Positions 37,845 to 50,496 of a DNA stretch of 64,000 nt are shown here, piece by piece; position 1 is the stretch's first letter, and every line of letters begins with the position of its first letter. The notes beneath the pieces were generated by a model. The model made no database searches. It was not told where the DNA came from and saw only the letters and a list, made by a program, of their open reading frames with translations. The position numbers were made by a program, and so were the translations under genes. The stretch lies in the NCBI RefSeq assembly GCF_000382285.1, contig NZ_KB907938.1, forward strand, positions 31,029 through 95,028. Reading direction: 5' to 3'. Origin of the DNA: Solimonas variicoloris DSM 15731. GTDB taxonomy: Bacteria; Pseudomonadota; Gammaproteobacteria; Nevskiales; Nevskiaceae.

Positions 37845-38750
37845 TCAGGCGGCGCGCGTCTCGGCCCGGATGTCGCCGATCAGGCGATCCTTGTCGCTCC
37901 ACAGCGCCGCGATCCAGGTGTGGAAACGCGCGCGGAATTCCGGATCGTTCTCGTAGCTGCCGAGGAACAGTTCGCGCGGCACCTCGAGCTGGCGGATGTC
38001 GACGACGACGCGGCCCATGCGTCCGCAGAGAAAATCCCAGAAACCCTTGGCGCCATCCTGGTAGACGATCGTCACGTCGAGCAGCGAATGCAACTGCTCG
38101 CCGAGCGCCGACAGCGTGAACGCAAAGCCGCCGGATTTCGGCTTCAGCAGGTGGCGGTACGGCGACTGCTGTTTGGCATGCTTGATCGGCGTGAAGCGCG
38201 TGCCTTCGAGAAAGTTCAGGATCAGCGCCGGCTGATGACGGAACGCTTCGCAGGCGCGCCGCGTGGTCTCGATGTCCTGGCCCTTGAGCGCCGGATTGCG
38301 GGCGATCTGTTCCTTGGTGTGGCGCTTCATGAACGGGTAATCGAGCCCCCACCAGGCCAGGCCGAGGATCGGCACCCAGATCAGTTCCTGCTTGAGGAAG
38401 AACTTGAAGAACGGCGCGCGCCGGCCGAAAGCCTTCACCAGCACCAGGATGTCGTTCCAGGTCTGGTGATTGGCGCAGACCAGGTACTGGCGGCGCGGAT
38501 CGACTTCCGCGTGCATCCGTATATCCCAGTGCACGCGCATCACCGTGTCGGTCATGAGCACGTTGACGAAGGCCCAGCGCTGCGCGCTCCAGGCCACGCC
38601 GCGCGACACCGCGTCGCGCAGCCGCCCCTTCGGCGTCACCAGCTTGAGCAGGATCAGCAGATAGACCGGCACGACCCAGAACAGGGTATTGAGGATCAGC
38701 AGCAGCGAACTGATCGCGCCGAGGAAGGGCGCCGGCAGCCAGGAGAGCAT
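37845..38750 (-). CDS. PlsC-type acyltransferase (YihG-like)
   Basis: 301-residue inner-membrane protein with an N-terminal hydrophobic hairpin (about 8-38) and a glycerolipid acyltransferase domain. The H-x4-D motif is in CANHQTWNDI (~91-100) and FLEGTRFTPIK (~185-195) is the second substrate motif. The sequence is closest in style to E. coli YihG, a 1-acylglycerol-3-phosphate acyltransferase homologue that prefers polyunsaturated or unusual acyl groups. Monocistronic. Confidence 0.9.
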   Translation of the reverse strand: MLSWLPAPFLGAISSLLLILNTLFWVVPVYLLILLKLVTPKGRLRDAVSRGVAWSAQRWAFVNVLMTDTVMRVHWDIRMHAEVDPRRQYLVCANHQTWNDILVLVKAFGRRAPFFKFFLKQELIWVPILGLAWWGLDYPFMKRHTKEQIARNPALKGQDIETTRRACEAFRHQPALILNFLEGTRFTPIKHAKQQSPYRHLLKPKSGGFAFTLSALGEQLHSLLDVTIVYQDGAKGFWDFLCGRMGRVVVDIRQLEVPRELFLGSYENDPEFRARFHTWIAALWSDKDRLIGDIRAETRAA

Positions 38751-38816
38751 GGTGGGTTTCGTCTCTAATCGTTGTCAGGACAGATTAATCGCCTGAACCG
38801 CTTCGCAAAAGCCGGG

Positions 38817-39521
38817 TCAACCGGCGCGCGGGTGGGCCGACCAGTGGATGTGCACGATCAGCCAGCGCCCGCCGCGGCGCTGCAGCACCATGGTCTCGGT
38901 ATTGTCGATGTCGACGCTCTGGCCACTGAAACGACCGGTCGTGCGCGCCTGCGTGATGACCCAGGCCAGATCACCGCTCGCGTAAGCCTCGCGGTGCACC
39001 ACCTCGTAGCGCGTCGACGCCGCGAACAGCAGATCGCTGTCGAGATGCCCGTCGGCATACGCATCGCGAGAGCTCTCGGTATAGCCCTGCTCGAAGATCG
39101 CGACGTCCGGCGCCAGCAGCTGCAGCACGCGCTCGCGATAGTTCTCGGCGACGCTGGCGTGGAAATCGTCGACGACCGCCGCCGCCTGCGCGGCCGCGTC
39201 GGGGTGTGGCGCGACCGGTGCCGGCGTCGGCACCGGAACAGGCGCTGGTGGCACGACGGCGGCAGGCGGAGCCGCGGCCGGCGCCGCGACGGCAGCCTCG
39301 TTCACCGCGGGAGACGGGGCTTCGGCGGGGGCTTCGGCGGCCTTCGCTTCCGCGACGGCCGCCTCACCGGATCCGGCTTCGCCAGACGCAGACACCGCGG
39401 CCGCATCCGCCGGCGGCACTGCCGGCGCAGCCGCGGCTTCGTCAGCCATCACTCGCCCCGGCACGGCCGCGAGCGCCAGCCAGGCCAGGCCGAACAGGCG
39501 CGCCAGCCGCATCCCGGCCAT
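38817..39521 (-). CDS. Secreted protein with Ala/Pro-rich linker and SnoaL/DUF4440-like domain
   Basis: 234 residues: signal peptide (MAGMRLARLFGLAWLALAAVPGRVMA), a ~75-residue Ala/Pro/Glu-rich linker (about 28-105) and a C-terminal NTF2-like domain (AAAVVDDFHASVAENYRERVLQLLAPD...ETMVLQRRGGRWLIVHIHWS) of the SnoaL/DUF4440 type. Function unknown. The start ATG at 39521 overlaps the stop of the upstream lipoprotein gene in TGATG, so they are coupled and probably act together in the envelope. Confidence 0.75.
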   Translation of the reverse strand: MAGMRLARLFGLAWLALAAVPGRVMADEAAAAPAVPPADAAAVSASGEAGSGEAAVAEAKAAEAPAEAPSPAVNEAAVAAPAAAPPAAVVPPAPVPVPTPAPVAPHPDAAAQAAAVVDDFHASVAENYRERVLQLLAPDVAIFEQGYTESSRDAYADGHLDSDLLFAASTRYEVVHREAYASGDLAWVITQARTTGRFSGQSVDIDNTETMVLQRRGGRWLIVHIHWSAHPRAG

Positions 39522-40003
39522 CAGGAGCTGCGCGCCTGGACGCGGCGGCGGCCGTTCTGGTCGTAGACGTCGATGCCGTGCCAGTCGCCTTGCGGCAGGC
39601 GCACGAGCACGCACGGACTGGTCGGCGTGCCGTCGGTCTGGCGGTCGGCAGTCGGCTCGAAATACGTCGCGCGCAGACGCACGATGTTGTTGTCGACTTC
39701 CGCTTCCGGCGCGATCAGCAGGCCGTAGCCGTCGCTGGCGCGCTGCCCGATGCCGACCAGGACATAGGTACCGGGCAGCATCGCCTGCGTGCCGATCAGC
39801 GTGACGCCCGCCCCGCCCTGCCAGGCGACGACGGCATCGGCGTCCGGAAACATCTGCACGCTCGCGTCGGCGCTGGTTGCGGCGCAGTCCGTGGCGCGGC
39901 CGATCTCCTCGACCTTGATGATCGCGTCGGGTCCGAACAGCGCGCCGAACGTGCTGCAGCCGCTCAGGGCCAGCGCGACCAGGCTCCATGCCGCTTGCTT
40001 CAT
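39521..40003 (-). CDS. Predicted lipoprotein of unknown function
   Basis: 160 residues with a lipoprotein signal (MKQAAWSLVALALSGC, lipobox LSGC with Cys16), so anchored to the outer or inner membrane. The mature part has three further cysteines and no family I recognise; it ends DQNGRRRVQARSS. A good GGAAGAAGG ribosome site precedes ATG 40003. First gene of a two-gene unit with a SnoaL-like secreted protein. Confidence 0.7.
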   Translation of the reverse strand: MKQAAWSLVALALSGCSTFGALFGPDAIIKVEEIGRATDCAATSADASVQMFPDADAVVAWQGGAGVTLIGTQAMLPGTYVLVGIGQRASDGYGLLIAPEAEVDNNIVRLRATYFEPTADRQTDGTPTSPCVLVRLPQGDWHGIDVYDQNGRRRVQARSS

Positions 40004-40120
40004 CCTTCTTCCCTCTGCTCGCGCGGCGCAGCCGCGCGTGGTGCCGGTGAGGCCGGGCGCGTGGCGCCGGCCAGTCTGCGGCGATGGTACCCGTTTGCCT
40101 CGCCGGCCGGCAGACGCCCC

Positions 40121-40148
40121 CTTGAAAGCGCGGCGGGCAACCCTACTT
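40121..40148 (+). promoter_or_regulatory. Sigma-32-type heat-shock promoter of the Hsp20 gene
   Basis: CTTGAAA (40121-40127), a 13-base spacer and CCCTACTT (40141-40148), against the RpoH consensus CTTGAAA-N13/15-CCCCATNT. It lies about 60 bases upstream of the Hsp20 start codon. Confidence 0.75.
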
Positions 40149-40207
40149 TCGTAGGCATCGCGATAACGCGAAACACTTTTTTCCAACGCTGCCTTCGGGA
40201 GGTCATC

Positions 40208-40639
40208 ATGAGTCTGCTTCGCTACGAACCCTGGGCCCTGCACCGGGAACTGATCAACGAATTCAACCGCGCCTACGAGCGCAACGCCGATGCCTCGAGC
40301 GGCGCAACGGCGGACTGGGCGCCGGCCGTCGACATCGAGGAATACGCCGACCGCTTCGTGCTGCACGCCGATGTGCCTGGCATCGACCCGGCGACGATCG
40401 AGATCACCCTCGAGAAGGGCGTGCTGACGCTGTCCGGCAGCCGTGAACAGGCCGTCGAACAGAACGGCGTCGAGCGCCGCCGTCAGGAGCGCGCCGTCGG
40501 CAAGTTCCTGCGCCGCTTCGTGCTGCCCGACACCGCCGACGCGGACGCCGTCTCGGCCAGCGGCAAGCACGGCGTACTGCAGGTCGTCATCCCCAAGCGT
40601 GCCCAGGCGCAGCCGCGCAAGATCACGGTCACGCATTGA
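40208..40639 (+). CDS. Small heat-shock protein (Hsp20 family)
   Basis: 143-residue cytosolic chaperone that holds unfolding proteins. An alpha-crystallin domain covers about 38-135 (WAPAVDIEEYADRFVLHADVPGIDPATIEI...GVLTLSGSRE...FLRRFVLPDTADADAVSASGKHGVLQVVIPK). A short C-terminal tail carries ITV, a probable oligomer-anchoring I-x-V motif. ATG 40208 with GGGAGG upstream. A heat-shock-type promoter lies upstream and a terminator downstream. Confidence 0.94.
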   Translation: MSLLRYEPWALHRELINEFNRAYERNADASSGATADWAPAVDIEEYADRFVLHADVPGIDPATIEITLEKGVLTLSGSREQAVEQNGVERRRQERAVGKFLRRFVLPDTADADAVSASGKHGVLQVVIPKRAQAQPRKITVTH

Positions 40640-40677
40640 TCGCCCCGCGTCTGCTTCAGACACGGGTCCGCAGTACG

Positions 40678-40703
40678 GCGGGGCGCTCAAAGCGCCCCGC
40701 TTT
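40678..40703 (+). terminator. Rho-independent terminator after the Hsp20 gene
   Basis: GCGGGGCGCT-CAA-AGCGCCCCGC stem (10 bp) followed by TTTC, 38 bases after the stop. Confidence 0.85.
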
Positions 40704-40774
40704 CGTTGGCCCGGGCACAAGTCCAGCGCGCCGCTTTCGTATAGATTGATGCGCGCCCGCACTGCGAACTGACG

Positions 40775-41710
40775 ATGGAATACAAGGACTACTACAAAAT
40801 TCTCGGCGTATCCCGCTCGGCGACGGCCGACGAAATCAAGCGCGCCTACCGCAAGCTGGCGCGCCAGTACCACCCGGACAAGAACAAGAGCGCCGGCGCC
40901 GAAGATCGCTTCAAGGAAATCAATGAAGCCAACGAAGTGCTCAGCGATGCCGAGAAGCGCAAGGCCTACGACACGCTGGGCGCGAACTGGAAAGCCGGTC
41001 AGCAGTTCACACCGCCGCCCGGCTGGGACTTCAGCCAGGCCGGCGCCGGTGCCGGCGGCTTCGGCCGCGGCCGCGCGCGCGCCGGCAGCAGCGCCGGAGC
41101 CGGCGGCTTCGGCGGCGGCAACGCCGGCTTCTCGGACTTCTTCTCGCAGCTGTTCGGCGGCATGGGCGCCGGCGGTTTCGGCGGCGGCGGCTTCGAGGAC
41201 TATGCGGAGGCCGAGGCGCCGGCGACGCACGCGCGCCTGACGATCGCGCTCGAGGATTCGTACAACGGCGCGCAGCGCCACATCAACGTCGGCGGGCGCA
41301 CGCTCAACGTGCGCATTCCCAAGGGCGTCGGCGCCGGGCAGACGATCCGGCTCGCCGGCCAGGGCTCGCACGGCGGCGACCTGCTGCTCGAGATCGACTT
41401 CGCGCCGCATGCGCAGTTCAAGCTCGACGGTCGCGACATCACCACGACCGTCAATATCGCGCCCTGGGAAGCGGCACTCGGCGGCAAGATCGACGTGCCG
41501 ACGCTCGGCGGCACCGTCGAGCTGAACCTGCCGGCGAACAGCCGCGCCGGCCAGAAACTGCGCCTCAAGGGGCGCGGCCTGCCGGGCAAGACCCCGGGCG
41601 ACCAGTTCGTCGTCCTGCAGGTCGTCGCGCCGCCGGCGGCGAGCGAGGCCGACCGCACGTTCTACGCCGAGATGGCGCGCCACTTCGAGACCTTCCGTCC
41701 GCGCGGCTGA
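40775..41710 (+). CDS. CbpA-type DnaJ co-chaperone (no zinc finger)
   Basis: 311 residues: J-domain 3-70 with the HPD motif ([10 protein letters not shown]), a Gly/Phe/Ala-rich stretch (about 85-140) and the two-barrel substrate-binding C-terminal domain (about 150-300; [55 protein letters not shown]). The CxxCxGxG zinc repeats of DnaJ are absent, as in CbpA. It stimulates DnaK. Adjacent to Hsp20, but a terminator separates them; a weak separate promoter is likely. Confidence 0.93.
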   Translation: MEYKDYYKILGVSRSATADEIKRAYRKLARQYHPDKNKSAGAEDRFKEINEANEVLSDAEKRKAYDTLGANWKAGQQFTPPPGWDFSQAGAGAGGFGRGRARAGSSAGAGGFGGGNAGFSDFFSQLFGGMGAGGFGGGGFEDYAEAEAPATHARLTIALEDSYNGAQRHINVGGRTLNVRIPKGVGAGQTIRLAGQGSHGGDLLLEIDFAPHAQFKLDGRDITTTVNIAPWEAALGGKIDVPTLGGTVELNLPANSRAGQKLRLKGRGLPGKTPGDQFVVLQVVAPPAASEADRTFYAEMARHFETFRPRG

Positions 41711-41733
41711 AGCGCGATTCCGCATCCGCCAAC

Positions 41734-41761
41734 GAAAACGCCCCGCATCGCGGGGCGTTTT
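41734..41761. terminator. Bidirectional terminator between the cbpA-like gene and fbp
   Basis: GAAAACGCCCCGC-ATC-GCGGGGCGTTTTC, a near-perfect palindrome with A and T tails. It ends both convergent transcripts. Confidence 0.9.
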
Positions 41762-41782
41762 CATATACGCAGAAGCTCTGCC

Positions 41783-42808
41783 TCAGCGCGCCGGCTGCTC
41801 CGCCTCGCGGTGATAGCGGGTCGCGACCTCGACCTCGTTCTTCGAACCGAGGAACACGGCGATACGCTCGTGCAGCTTTTCCGGCTGCACGTCCATGATG
41901 CGCTGCAGCCCGTTGGTGGCGGCGCCGCCGGCCTGCTCGATGATGAAGCTCATCGGATTGGCTTCGTACAGCAGGCGCAGCTTGCCCGGCTTGTCCGGCT
42001 CGCGCTGGTCGCGCGGGTAGATGAAGATGCCGCCGCGCGACAGGATGCGGTGGACATCGGCCACCATCGACGCCACCCAGCGCATGTTGAAGTCCTTGCC
42101 ACGCGGCCCGGTCTTGCCAGCCAGCAGCTCGTCGACGTAGCGCTGCATCGGCGGGAACCAGTGGCGCTGGTTGGACATGTTGATCGCGAATTCCTTGGTG
42201 TCTTCCGGGATCTTGATGTCGCGCTCGGTCAGCACGAAGGTTCCCACCTCGCGGTCGAGCGTGAACGCATGCGTGCCGTGGCCGACGGTGAGCACCAGCA
42301 TCGTGCTCGGGCCGTAGACAGCGTAACCCGCCGCGACCTGATTCGCGCCCGGCTGCAGGAAGTGCTGGGTCTCCAGCTTGTCGACGCCTTCGGGGCAGCG
42401 CAGCACCGAGAAGATCGTGCCGACGCTGATGTTGACGTCGATGTTGCTCGAGCCGTCGAGCGGATCGAACAGCAGCAGGTAATTGCCCTTCGGATACGGA
42501 TTCGGGATCTCGCTGAAGTCGTCGAGTTCCTCGGACGCGCAGCCGGCGAGATGGCCGCCCCACTCGTTGGCGTCGAGCAGGATCTCGTTCGACAGCACGT
42601 CGAGCTTCTTCTGCGCCTCGCCCTGGATGTTGCCGGTGCCGGCGTCGCCGAGCACGCCGCCGAGCGCGCCCTTGTTGACCGTACGCGAAATGGCCTTGCA
42701 GGCGCGCGCGACGACTTCGATCAGCAGGCGCAGGTCGGGATTGATATGGCCGGCGCGCTGCTCCTCGATCAGGAAGCGCGTCAGCACAGGCGGGGTCTTG
42801 GACGTCAT
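41783..42808 (-). CDS. fbp: Class I fructose-1,6-bisphosphatase
   Basis: 341-residue gluconeogenic enzyme that converts fructose-1,6-bisphosphate to fructose-6-phosphate. Metal-binding motif [15 protein letters not shown] (~118-132), FTLDREVG and the C-terminal GGIFIYPRD and [15 protein letters not shown] blocks are intact. ATG 42808 ([13 protein letters not shown]) is the family start; the open frame upstream is not coding-like. Monocistronic. Confidence 0.96.
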   Translation of the reverse strand: MTSKTPPVLTRFLIEEQRAGHINPDLRLLIEVVARACKAISRTVNKGALGGVLGDAGTGNIQGEAQKKLDVLSNEILLDANEWGGHLAGCASEELDDFSEIPNPYPKGNYLLLFDPLDGSSNIDVNISVGTIFSVLRCPEGVDKLETQHFLQPGANQVAAGYAVYGPSTMLVLTVGHGTHAFTLDREVGTFVLTERDIKIPEDTKEFAINMSNQRHWFPPMQRYVDELLAGKTGPRGKDFNMRWVASMVADVHRILSRGGIFIYPRDQREPDKPGKLRLLYEANPMSFIIEQAGGAATNGLQRIMDVQPEKLHERIAVFLGSKNEVEVATRYHREAEQPAR

Positions 42809-42920
42809 GGGCGTCGGATATCCGGGCGTGAGTGGAAATGCAGCCTGATATTGTCCGGGCTGGCGGCCGGTTTGCCTAGGGCCGCCGCCCGCTGCGGCAA
42901 AACACACCCCGGAAACGACG

Positions 42921-42940
42921 AGAGCTCCCGAAGGAGCTCT
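42921..42940 (-). terminator. Terminator downstream of tRNA-Arg
   Basis: On the minus strand AGAGCTCC-TTCG-GGAGCTCT followed by CGTCGTTT, 12 bases after the CCA end of tRNA-Arg. It would end the csrA/tRNA transcript. Confidence 0.75.
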
Positions 42941-42951
42941 CTGCTTGTAAA

Positions 42952-43028
42952 TGGCGCGCCCGGAAGGATTCGAACCTCCGACCCCTTAGTTCGTAGCCAA
43001 GTGCTCTATCCAGCTGAGCTACGGGCGC
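42952..43028 (-). tRNA. tRNA-Arg(ACG)
   Basis: 77-nt cloverleaf: acceptor GCGCCCG/CGGGCGC, D-arm AGCTCAGCTGGATAGAGC, anticodon loop CTACGAA with anticodon ACG (read as ICG), T-arm GGTTCGAATCC and an encoded CCA. Directly follows tRNA-Ser as in the csrA-serV-argV order of gammaproteobacteria. Confidence 0.97.
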
Positions 43029-43063
43029 GCACGAAAAACGTTGTTCTGATGCCGTGAAGCTTA

Positions 43064-43155
43064 TGGCGGAGTGAGAGGGATTCGAACCCTCGATACGGTT
43101 TTAGCCGTATACACCCTTAGCAGGGGTGCGCCTTCGTCCACTCGGCCATCACTCC
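43064..43155 (-). tRNA. tRNA-Ser(GCT)
   Basis: 92-nt class II tRNA: acceptor GGAGTGA/TCACTCC, anticodon loop CTGCTAA with anticodon GCT, long variable arm TACGGCTAAAACCGTA, T-loop GTTCGAATC and an encoded CCA. Located between csrA and tRNA-Arg. Confidence 0.97.
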
Positions 43156-43291
43156 GGGACTGCAAGGCCGAGCTGGGCCCGGCTCACTCACTCACCGGAT
43201 GCTGCCCCGGCGAGGGGCGCAATTCTAACGATGTGATCCGCGAAAAGAAAGCCGGTTTTCGAAGTTCTTTCCGAGCTTGGCGTTCCGGCGC

Positions 43292-43492
43292 TCAGGCAGC
43301 GGCCGGAACCGGGCCGCCGCCCTCTTCGCCCTCGCGCTTGATGCGCTCGAAGATCTCCTCGCGATGCACCGCGACATCACGCGGCGCCTTGACACCGATG
43401 CGGACCTGGTTGCCTTTCACGCCGAGCACCGTCACGACGATGTCATCGCCGATCACTACGGTCTCGCCTACACGTCTGGTCAAAATGAGCAT
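43292..43492 (-). CDS. csrA: Carbon storage regulator CsrA
   Basis: 66-residue dimeric RNA-binding protein that represses or activates mRNAs at GGA motifs. The N terminus [18 protein letters not shown] carries the key Leu4/Arg6 region, and the RNA-binding Arg near 44 is in [10 protein letters not shown]. The tail [14 protein letters not shown] is Gly/Pro-rich. Gene order lysC-csrA-tRNA-Ser-tRNA-Arg is standard. Confidence 0.97.
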   Translation of the reverse strand: MLILTRRVGETVVIGDDIVVTVLGVKGNQVRIGVKAPRDVAVHREEIFERIKREGEEGGGPVPAAA

Positions 43493-43582
43493 GGGTCCCT
43501 CCTTGAACGGGCCTCTGCAGTTTTAGAGTCTCCCGTGTGTAACACTATCCGGAAAGGCGCACCCCACGCCTGTGGATAAGAC

Positions 43583-44812
43583 CTACGCCGGCTTGGCGCC
43601 GTCTTCCAGACCGAAGGCCTTGTGCAGCGTGCGCACGGCCAGCTCCAGGTAAATCTCGTCGATCACCACCGAGATCTTGATCTCCGAGGTCGAGATCATA
43701 CGGATATTGATGCCGGCCGCGGCAAGCGCGGTGAACATCTTCGAGGCGATGCCGGCGTGGCTGCGCATGCCGACGCCGACCAGCGACACCTTGACGATGT
43801 CGGTCGCGCCGTTGACGCCCTTGGCGCCGAGCTCGCCGGCGACCTTGCGGCTGATCTCCATCGCGCGCTCGTAGTCGGTGCGCTGCACGGTGAAGGTGAA
43901 GTCGGTCGTGCCGTCGGCGCCGACGTTCTGCACGATCATGTCGATCTCGATGTTGGCTTCGCCGATCGGACCGAGAATCGCCGCGGCGATGCCCGGACGG
44001 TCCGGTACGCCGGCCACGGTGAGCTGGGCCTCGTCGCGGGTGAACGCGATGCCGGAGATGAGCGGTTCTTCCATCATGCTGTCCTCAAGCGTGATCAGGG
44101 TGCCGGGGCCGTCGACGAAGGTCGACACCACGCGCAGCGGGACCTTGTACTTGCCCGCGAATTCAACGGAGCGGATCTGCAGGACCTTGGAGCCCAGGCT
44201 CGCCAGTTCCAGCATTTCCTCGAACGTGATCTTGTCCAGGCGGCGGGCCTTCGGCTCGACGCGCGGATCGGTCGTGTAGACGCCGTCGACGTCCGTGTAG
44301 ATCTGGCACTCGTCGGCCTTCAGCGCGGCGGCGAGCGCGACGCCCGTCGTGTCGGAGCCGCCGCGACCGAGCGTGGTCACCGCACCGGTCTCGTCGATGC
44401 CCTGGAAGCCGGCGACGACCGGCACGATGCCGGCCTCGCAGTCGGCGCGCAGCCGGCTCGCGTCGATGTCCTGGATGCGCGCCTTGGTGTAGGCGCTGTC
44501 GGTGCGGATCGGCACCTGCCAGCCCGTGTACGAGCGGCTCGGCACGCCGATCTTCTCGAGTGCGAGCGCCAGCAGGCCGATCGTGACCTGCTCGCCGGTC
44601 GCGGCGATCTGGTCGAACTCGCGGCGGCTGCCGCGCGGCGAAATCGACTTCGCCAGCTTGAGCAGGCGATCCGTCTCGCCGGACATCGCCGACACCACGA
44701 CCACGACCTGATGCCCGCGCGCGCGCCAGCCGGCGACCTTGTTGGCGACGTGCTCGATGCGCTCGACCGAGCCCATCGAGGTGCCGCCGTACTTCTGAAC
44801 GATGAGTGCCAT
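43583..44812 (-). CDS. lysC: Aspartate kinase
   Basis: 409-residue enzyme for the first step of the lysine/methionine/threonine pathway. It has the start KYGGTSMGSVERI, kinase-domain blocks FQGIDETGAVTTLGRGGSDTT and YTDVDGVYTTDPR, and two C-terminal ACT domains (about 265-400) for feedback control, probably by lysine and threonine. Lies between alaS and csrA, as in Pseudomonas. Start ATG 44812, 53 bases downstream of alaS. Confidence 0.96.
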   Translation of the reverse strand: MALIVQKYGGTSMGSVERIEHVANKVAGWRARGHQVVVVVSAMSGETDRLLKLAKSISPRGSRREFDQIAATGEQVTIGLLALALEKIGVPSRSYTGWQVPIRTDSAYTKARIQDIDASRLRADCEAGIVPVVAGFQGIDETGAVTTLGRGGSDTTGVALAAALKADECQIYTDVDGVYTTDPRVEPKARRLDKITFEEMLELASLGSKVLQIRSVEFAGKYKVPLRVVSTFVDGPGTLITLEDSMMEEPLISGIAFTRDEAQLTVAGVPDRPGIAAAILGPIGEANIEIDMIVQNVGADGTTDFTFTVQRTDYERAMEISRKVAGELGAKGVNGATDIVKVSLVGVGMRSHAGIASKMFTALAAAGINIRMISTSEIKISVVIDEIYLELAVRTLHKAFGLEDGAKPA

Positions 44813-44865
44813 GTGCCTTCAACGAAGAAGCGCACCGCCAGCGCGGCGCGCGAAAAATCTTGCCT

Positions 44866-47499
<2,634 letters not shown>

Positions 47500-47753
47500 C
47501 GTCGGGGCACAGGGGACACAAAAAGGGCGGGTATCGTAAACAAGTGACCACGGAGCCGCCAGCTGAACGCCTCCTGAAAAGCGCCTGTCAGGCCCGCCGC
47601 AGCGCGCCTGCGCCCCCCCTGTCCTGCGCCCGCCCCGGCGAAATCGGCCGGAGCGCCCGGGCGCCGTCGGCCCGGCCCGCCGGCCGATTCCGCCAGCCGC
47701 GACCGGGCCCGGGCCGGCACCGCGAGGCTGCCTTTCGGCGATAATCGCGCGCC

Positions 47754-48740
47754 ATGAAGACCTCGCTGCTCCGCGCCGGCTGCGTTCTCGCGCTGGCGCT
47801 CGTCGCCGCCTGCGGCGCCACGCCGACCGCGCCCGAACCGTCCCCGCCCGCCCCGCAGCAAGCCCCGCCGCCGCCGAAAGTGGCGCTGGTGCTGGGCGGC
47901 GGCGGCGCACGCGGCTTCGCGCACGTCGGTGTACTCAAGATGCTCGACACCCAGGGCCTGCGCCCGGATCTGATCGTCGGCACCAGCGCCGGCAGCGTCG
48001 CTGGCGCGCTGTACGCCGCCGGCTACAACGGCTTCGACCTGCAGCAGATGGCCTTCGATCTCGACCGCGCGACGATCGCCGACTGGTCGATGTTCGGCAA
48101 AGGCCTGATTCGCGGCGAGGCCCTGCAGAACTTCGTCAACCAGGCGGTCAAAAACCGGCCGATCGAGGCGCTGGGCATTCCGTTCGCCTGCGTGGCGACC
48201 CGCGTCGACACCGGCCAGGCGGTGCTGTTCCAGCGCGGCAACGTCGGCCAGGCGGTGCGCGCTTCCTCGTCGGTGCCCGGTGTGTTCCAGCCGACCGTGA
48301 TCGGCGCTATCGAATATGTCGACGGCGGCCTCGTCAGTCCGGTGCCGATCCGCTATGCGAAGCAGCTCGGCGCCGACTTCGTCATCGCCGTCGACGTCTC
48401 GACGCCGCCGAACAGCGCGGCGACGACCGGCAAGCTCGACGTGGTGATGCGCACCTTCGAAATCATGGGCCGGTCGATCCGCGACGCCGAACTGCCGCAG
48501 GCCGACGTCGTCATCAAGCCGGACCTGTCGGGCATCAGCTCCAGCGACTTCGAAAGCAAGCAGCTGGCGATCCTGCAGGGCGAGCGCGCCGCGCTGGCCG
48601 CGATCCCGCAGATCCGCGCCCGTCTCGCCGAGCGTATGGCGCCACCGCTGCTGCCGGCGCAGACCGCCGCCCCCGCGGCGAGCCCCGCTACAGCGGCTCC
48701 TCGGACGATTCCCAGCCGTCCTCCGCCGGCGCTGCAGTAA
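47754..48740 (+). CDS. Patatin-like phospholipase, lipoprotein (RssA-like)
   Basis: 328 residues: lipoprotein signal ([12 protein letters not shown], lipobox Cys ~21), a Pro-rich spacer and a patatin domain. The oxyanion loop is [15 protein letters not shown], the Ser78 nucleophile is in GTSAGS and Asp190 is in DGG, the Ser-Asp dyad of patatins. It would hydrolyse acyl lipids in the periplasm. The C-terminal ~50 residues are Ala/Pro-rich, and its last 53 bases overlap the end of recX on the other strand. The exact lipid substrate is unknown. Confidence 0.9.
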   Translation: MKTSLLRAGCVLALALVAACGATPTAPEPSPPAPQQAPPPPKVALVLGGGGARGFAHVGVLKMLDTQGLRPDLIVGTSAGSVAGALYAAGYNGFDLQQMAFDLDRATIADWSMFGKGLIRGEALQNFVNQAVKNRPIEALGIPFACVATRVDTGQAVLFQRGNVGQAVRASSSVPGVFQPTVIGAIEYVDGGLVSPVPIRYAKQLGADFVIAVDVSTPPNSAATTGKLDVVMRTFEIMGRSIRDAELPQADVVIKPDLSGISSSDFESKQLAILQGERAALAAIPQIRARLAERMAPPLLPAQTAAPAASPATAAPRTIPSRPPPALQ

Positions 48741-49195
48741 AGCGTTTCAAGGCGCCGCGAATCGCTTCGGCGGCGAAGCCGTGGCTGGCGAGGTAGCGAT
48801 ACTGCTTCTGCCATTCGGCCGCCGTGCGCGGCGGCGCGCAGAAGCGGCGCTCGCGCAGCGTGGCGCAAAGCGCCGGCCAGTCGGCCTGTGCGGCGGCGAG
48901 CACCGCGCGCGCCTCGGCATCGGGAATGCCGGCCGCCGCCAGATCGGCACGGATGCGCAGCGGCCCATAGCCCTGGGCGATGCGATTGCGCACCAGCATT
49001 TCGGCATAGCGCTGGTCCGACTGCCAGCCGGCATCGCGCATGCGCGCGACCGCGGCATCGGCGACGTCCTCGTCGGCGCCACGCTGCCGCAGCTTGAACG
49101 CCAGTTCGGCGGCCGAATGCTCGCGGCGCGACAGCAGCTTCAGCGCGCGACCGCGCGCCGCGTCGGCATCGAGCGGCGCGCGGTCGGCTTCCCGC

Positions 49196-49221
<26 letters not shown>
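48688..49221 (-). CDS. recX: Regulatory protein RecX
   Basis: 177-residue inhibitor of RecA filament growth. Three-helix tandem repeats are seen in [56 protein letters not shown] and [21 protein letters not shown]. The GTG start at 49221 lies 26 bases inside the recA end; there is no other usable start. Somewhat longer than the usual ~150 because of a C-terminal tail ([11 protein letters not shown]) that overlaps the patatin gene antisense. Confidence 0.92.
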
Positions 49222-50221
<1,000 letters not shown>

Positions 50222-50496
50222 TGGGAGCGTCTCTGACTGAAGTCTGTTGTAGTAGGAAGCCGGCGTATTGTCGGCCGCCACGGGCTCATAAGCTGAGCCT
50301 GTGCCGGTCGCCGCTGCGGGATTGGGGCATTGTCCCACAGAACGGGCTGCGCATCCGGTCACAAAGCGACACGAAACGCCCGAGCTTGACAGTCCCGCCG
50401 CGTCCGCCGGGCCACGGCGCCTGCGTGGCGAACTCCGGTACGCTATTTGCCAATCGAGCCGGAACGCTCGAACTCAAAGATCACGGGGAATCCAGG

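Noticed and set aside
50222..50300. LexA box upstream of recA
   Set aside because: CTGTTGTAGTAGGAAG lacks the CTG-N10-CAG symmetry, and the Xanthomonas-type TTA-N6-TACTA pattern is also not met, so no site is claimed.
50386..50391. Perfect TTGACA as a -35 for esterase copy A
   Set aside because: No -10-like hexamer lies 16-18 bases downstream.
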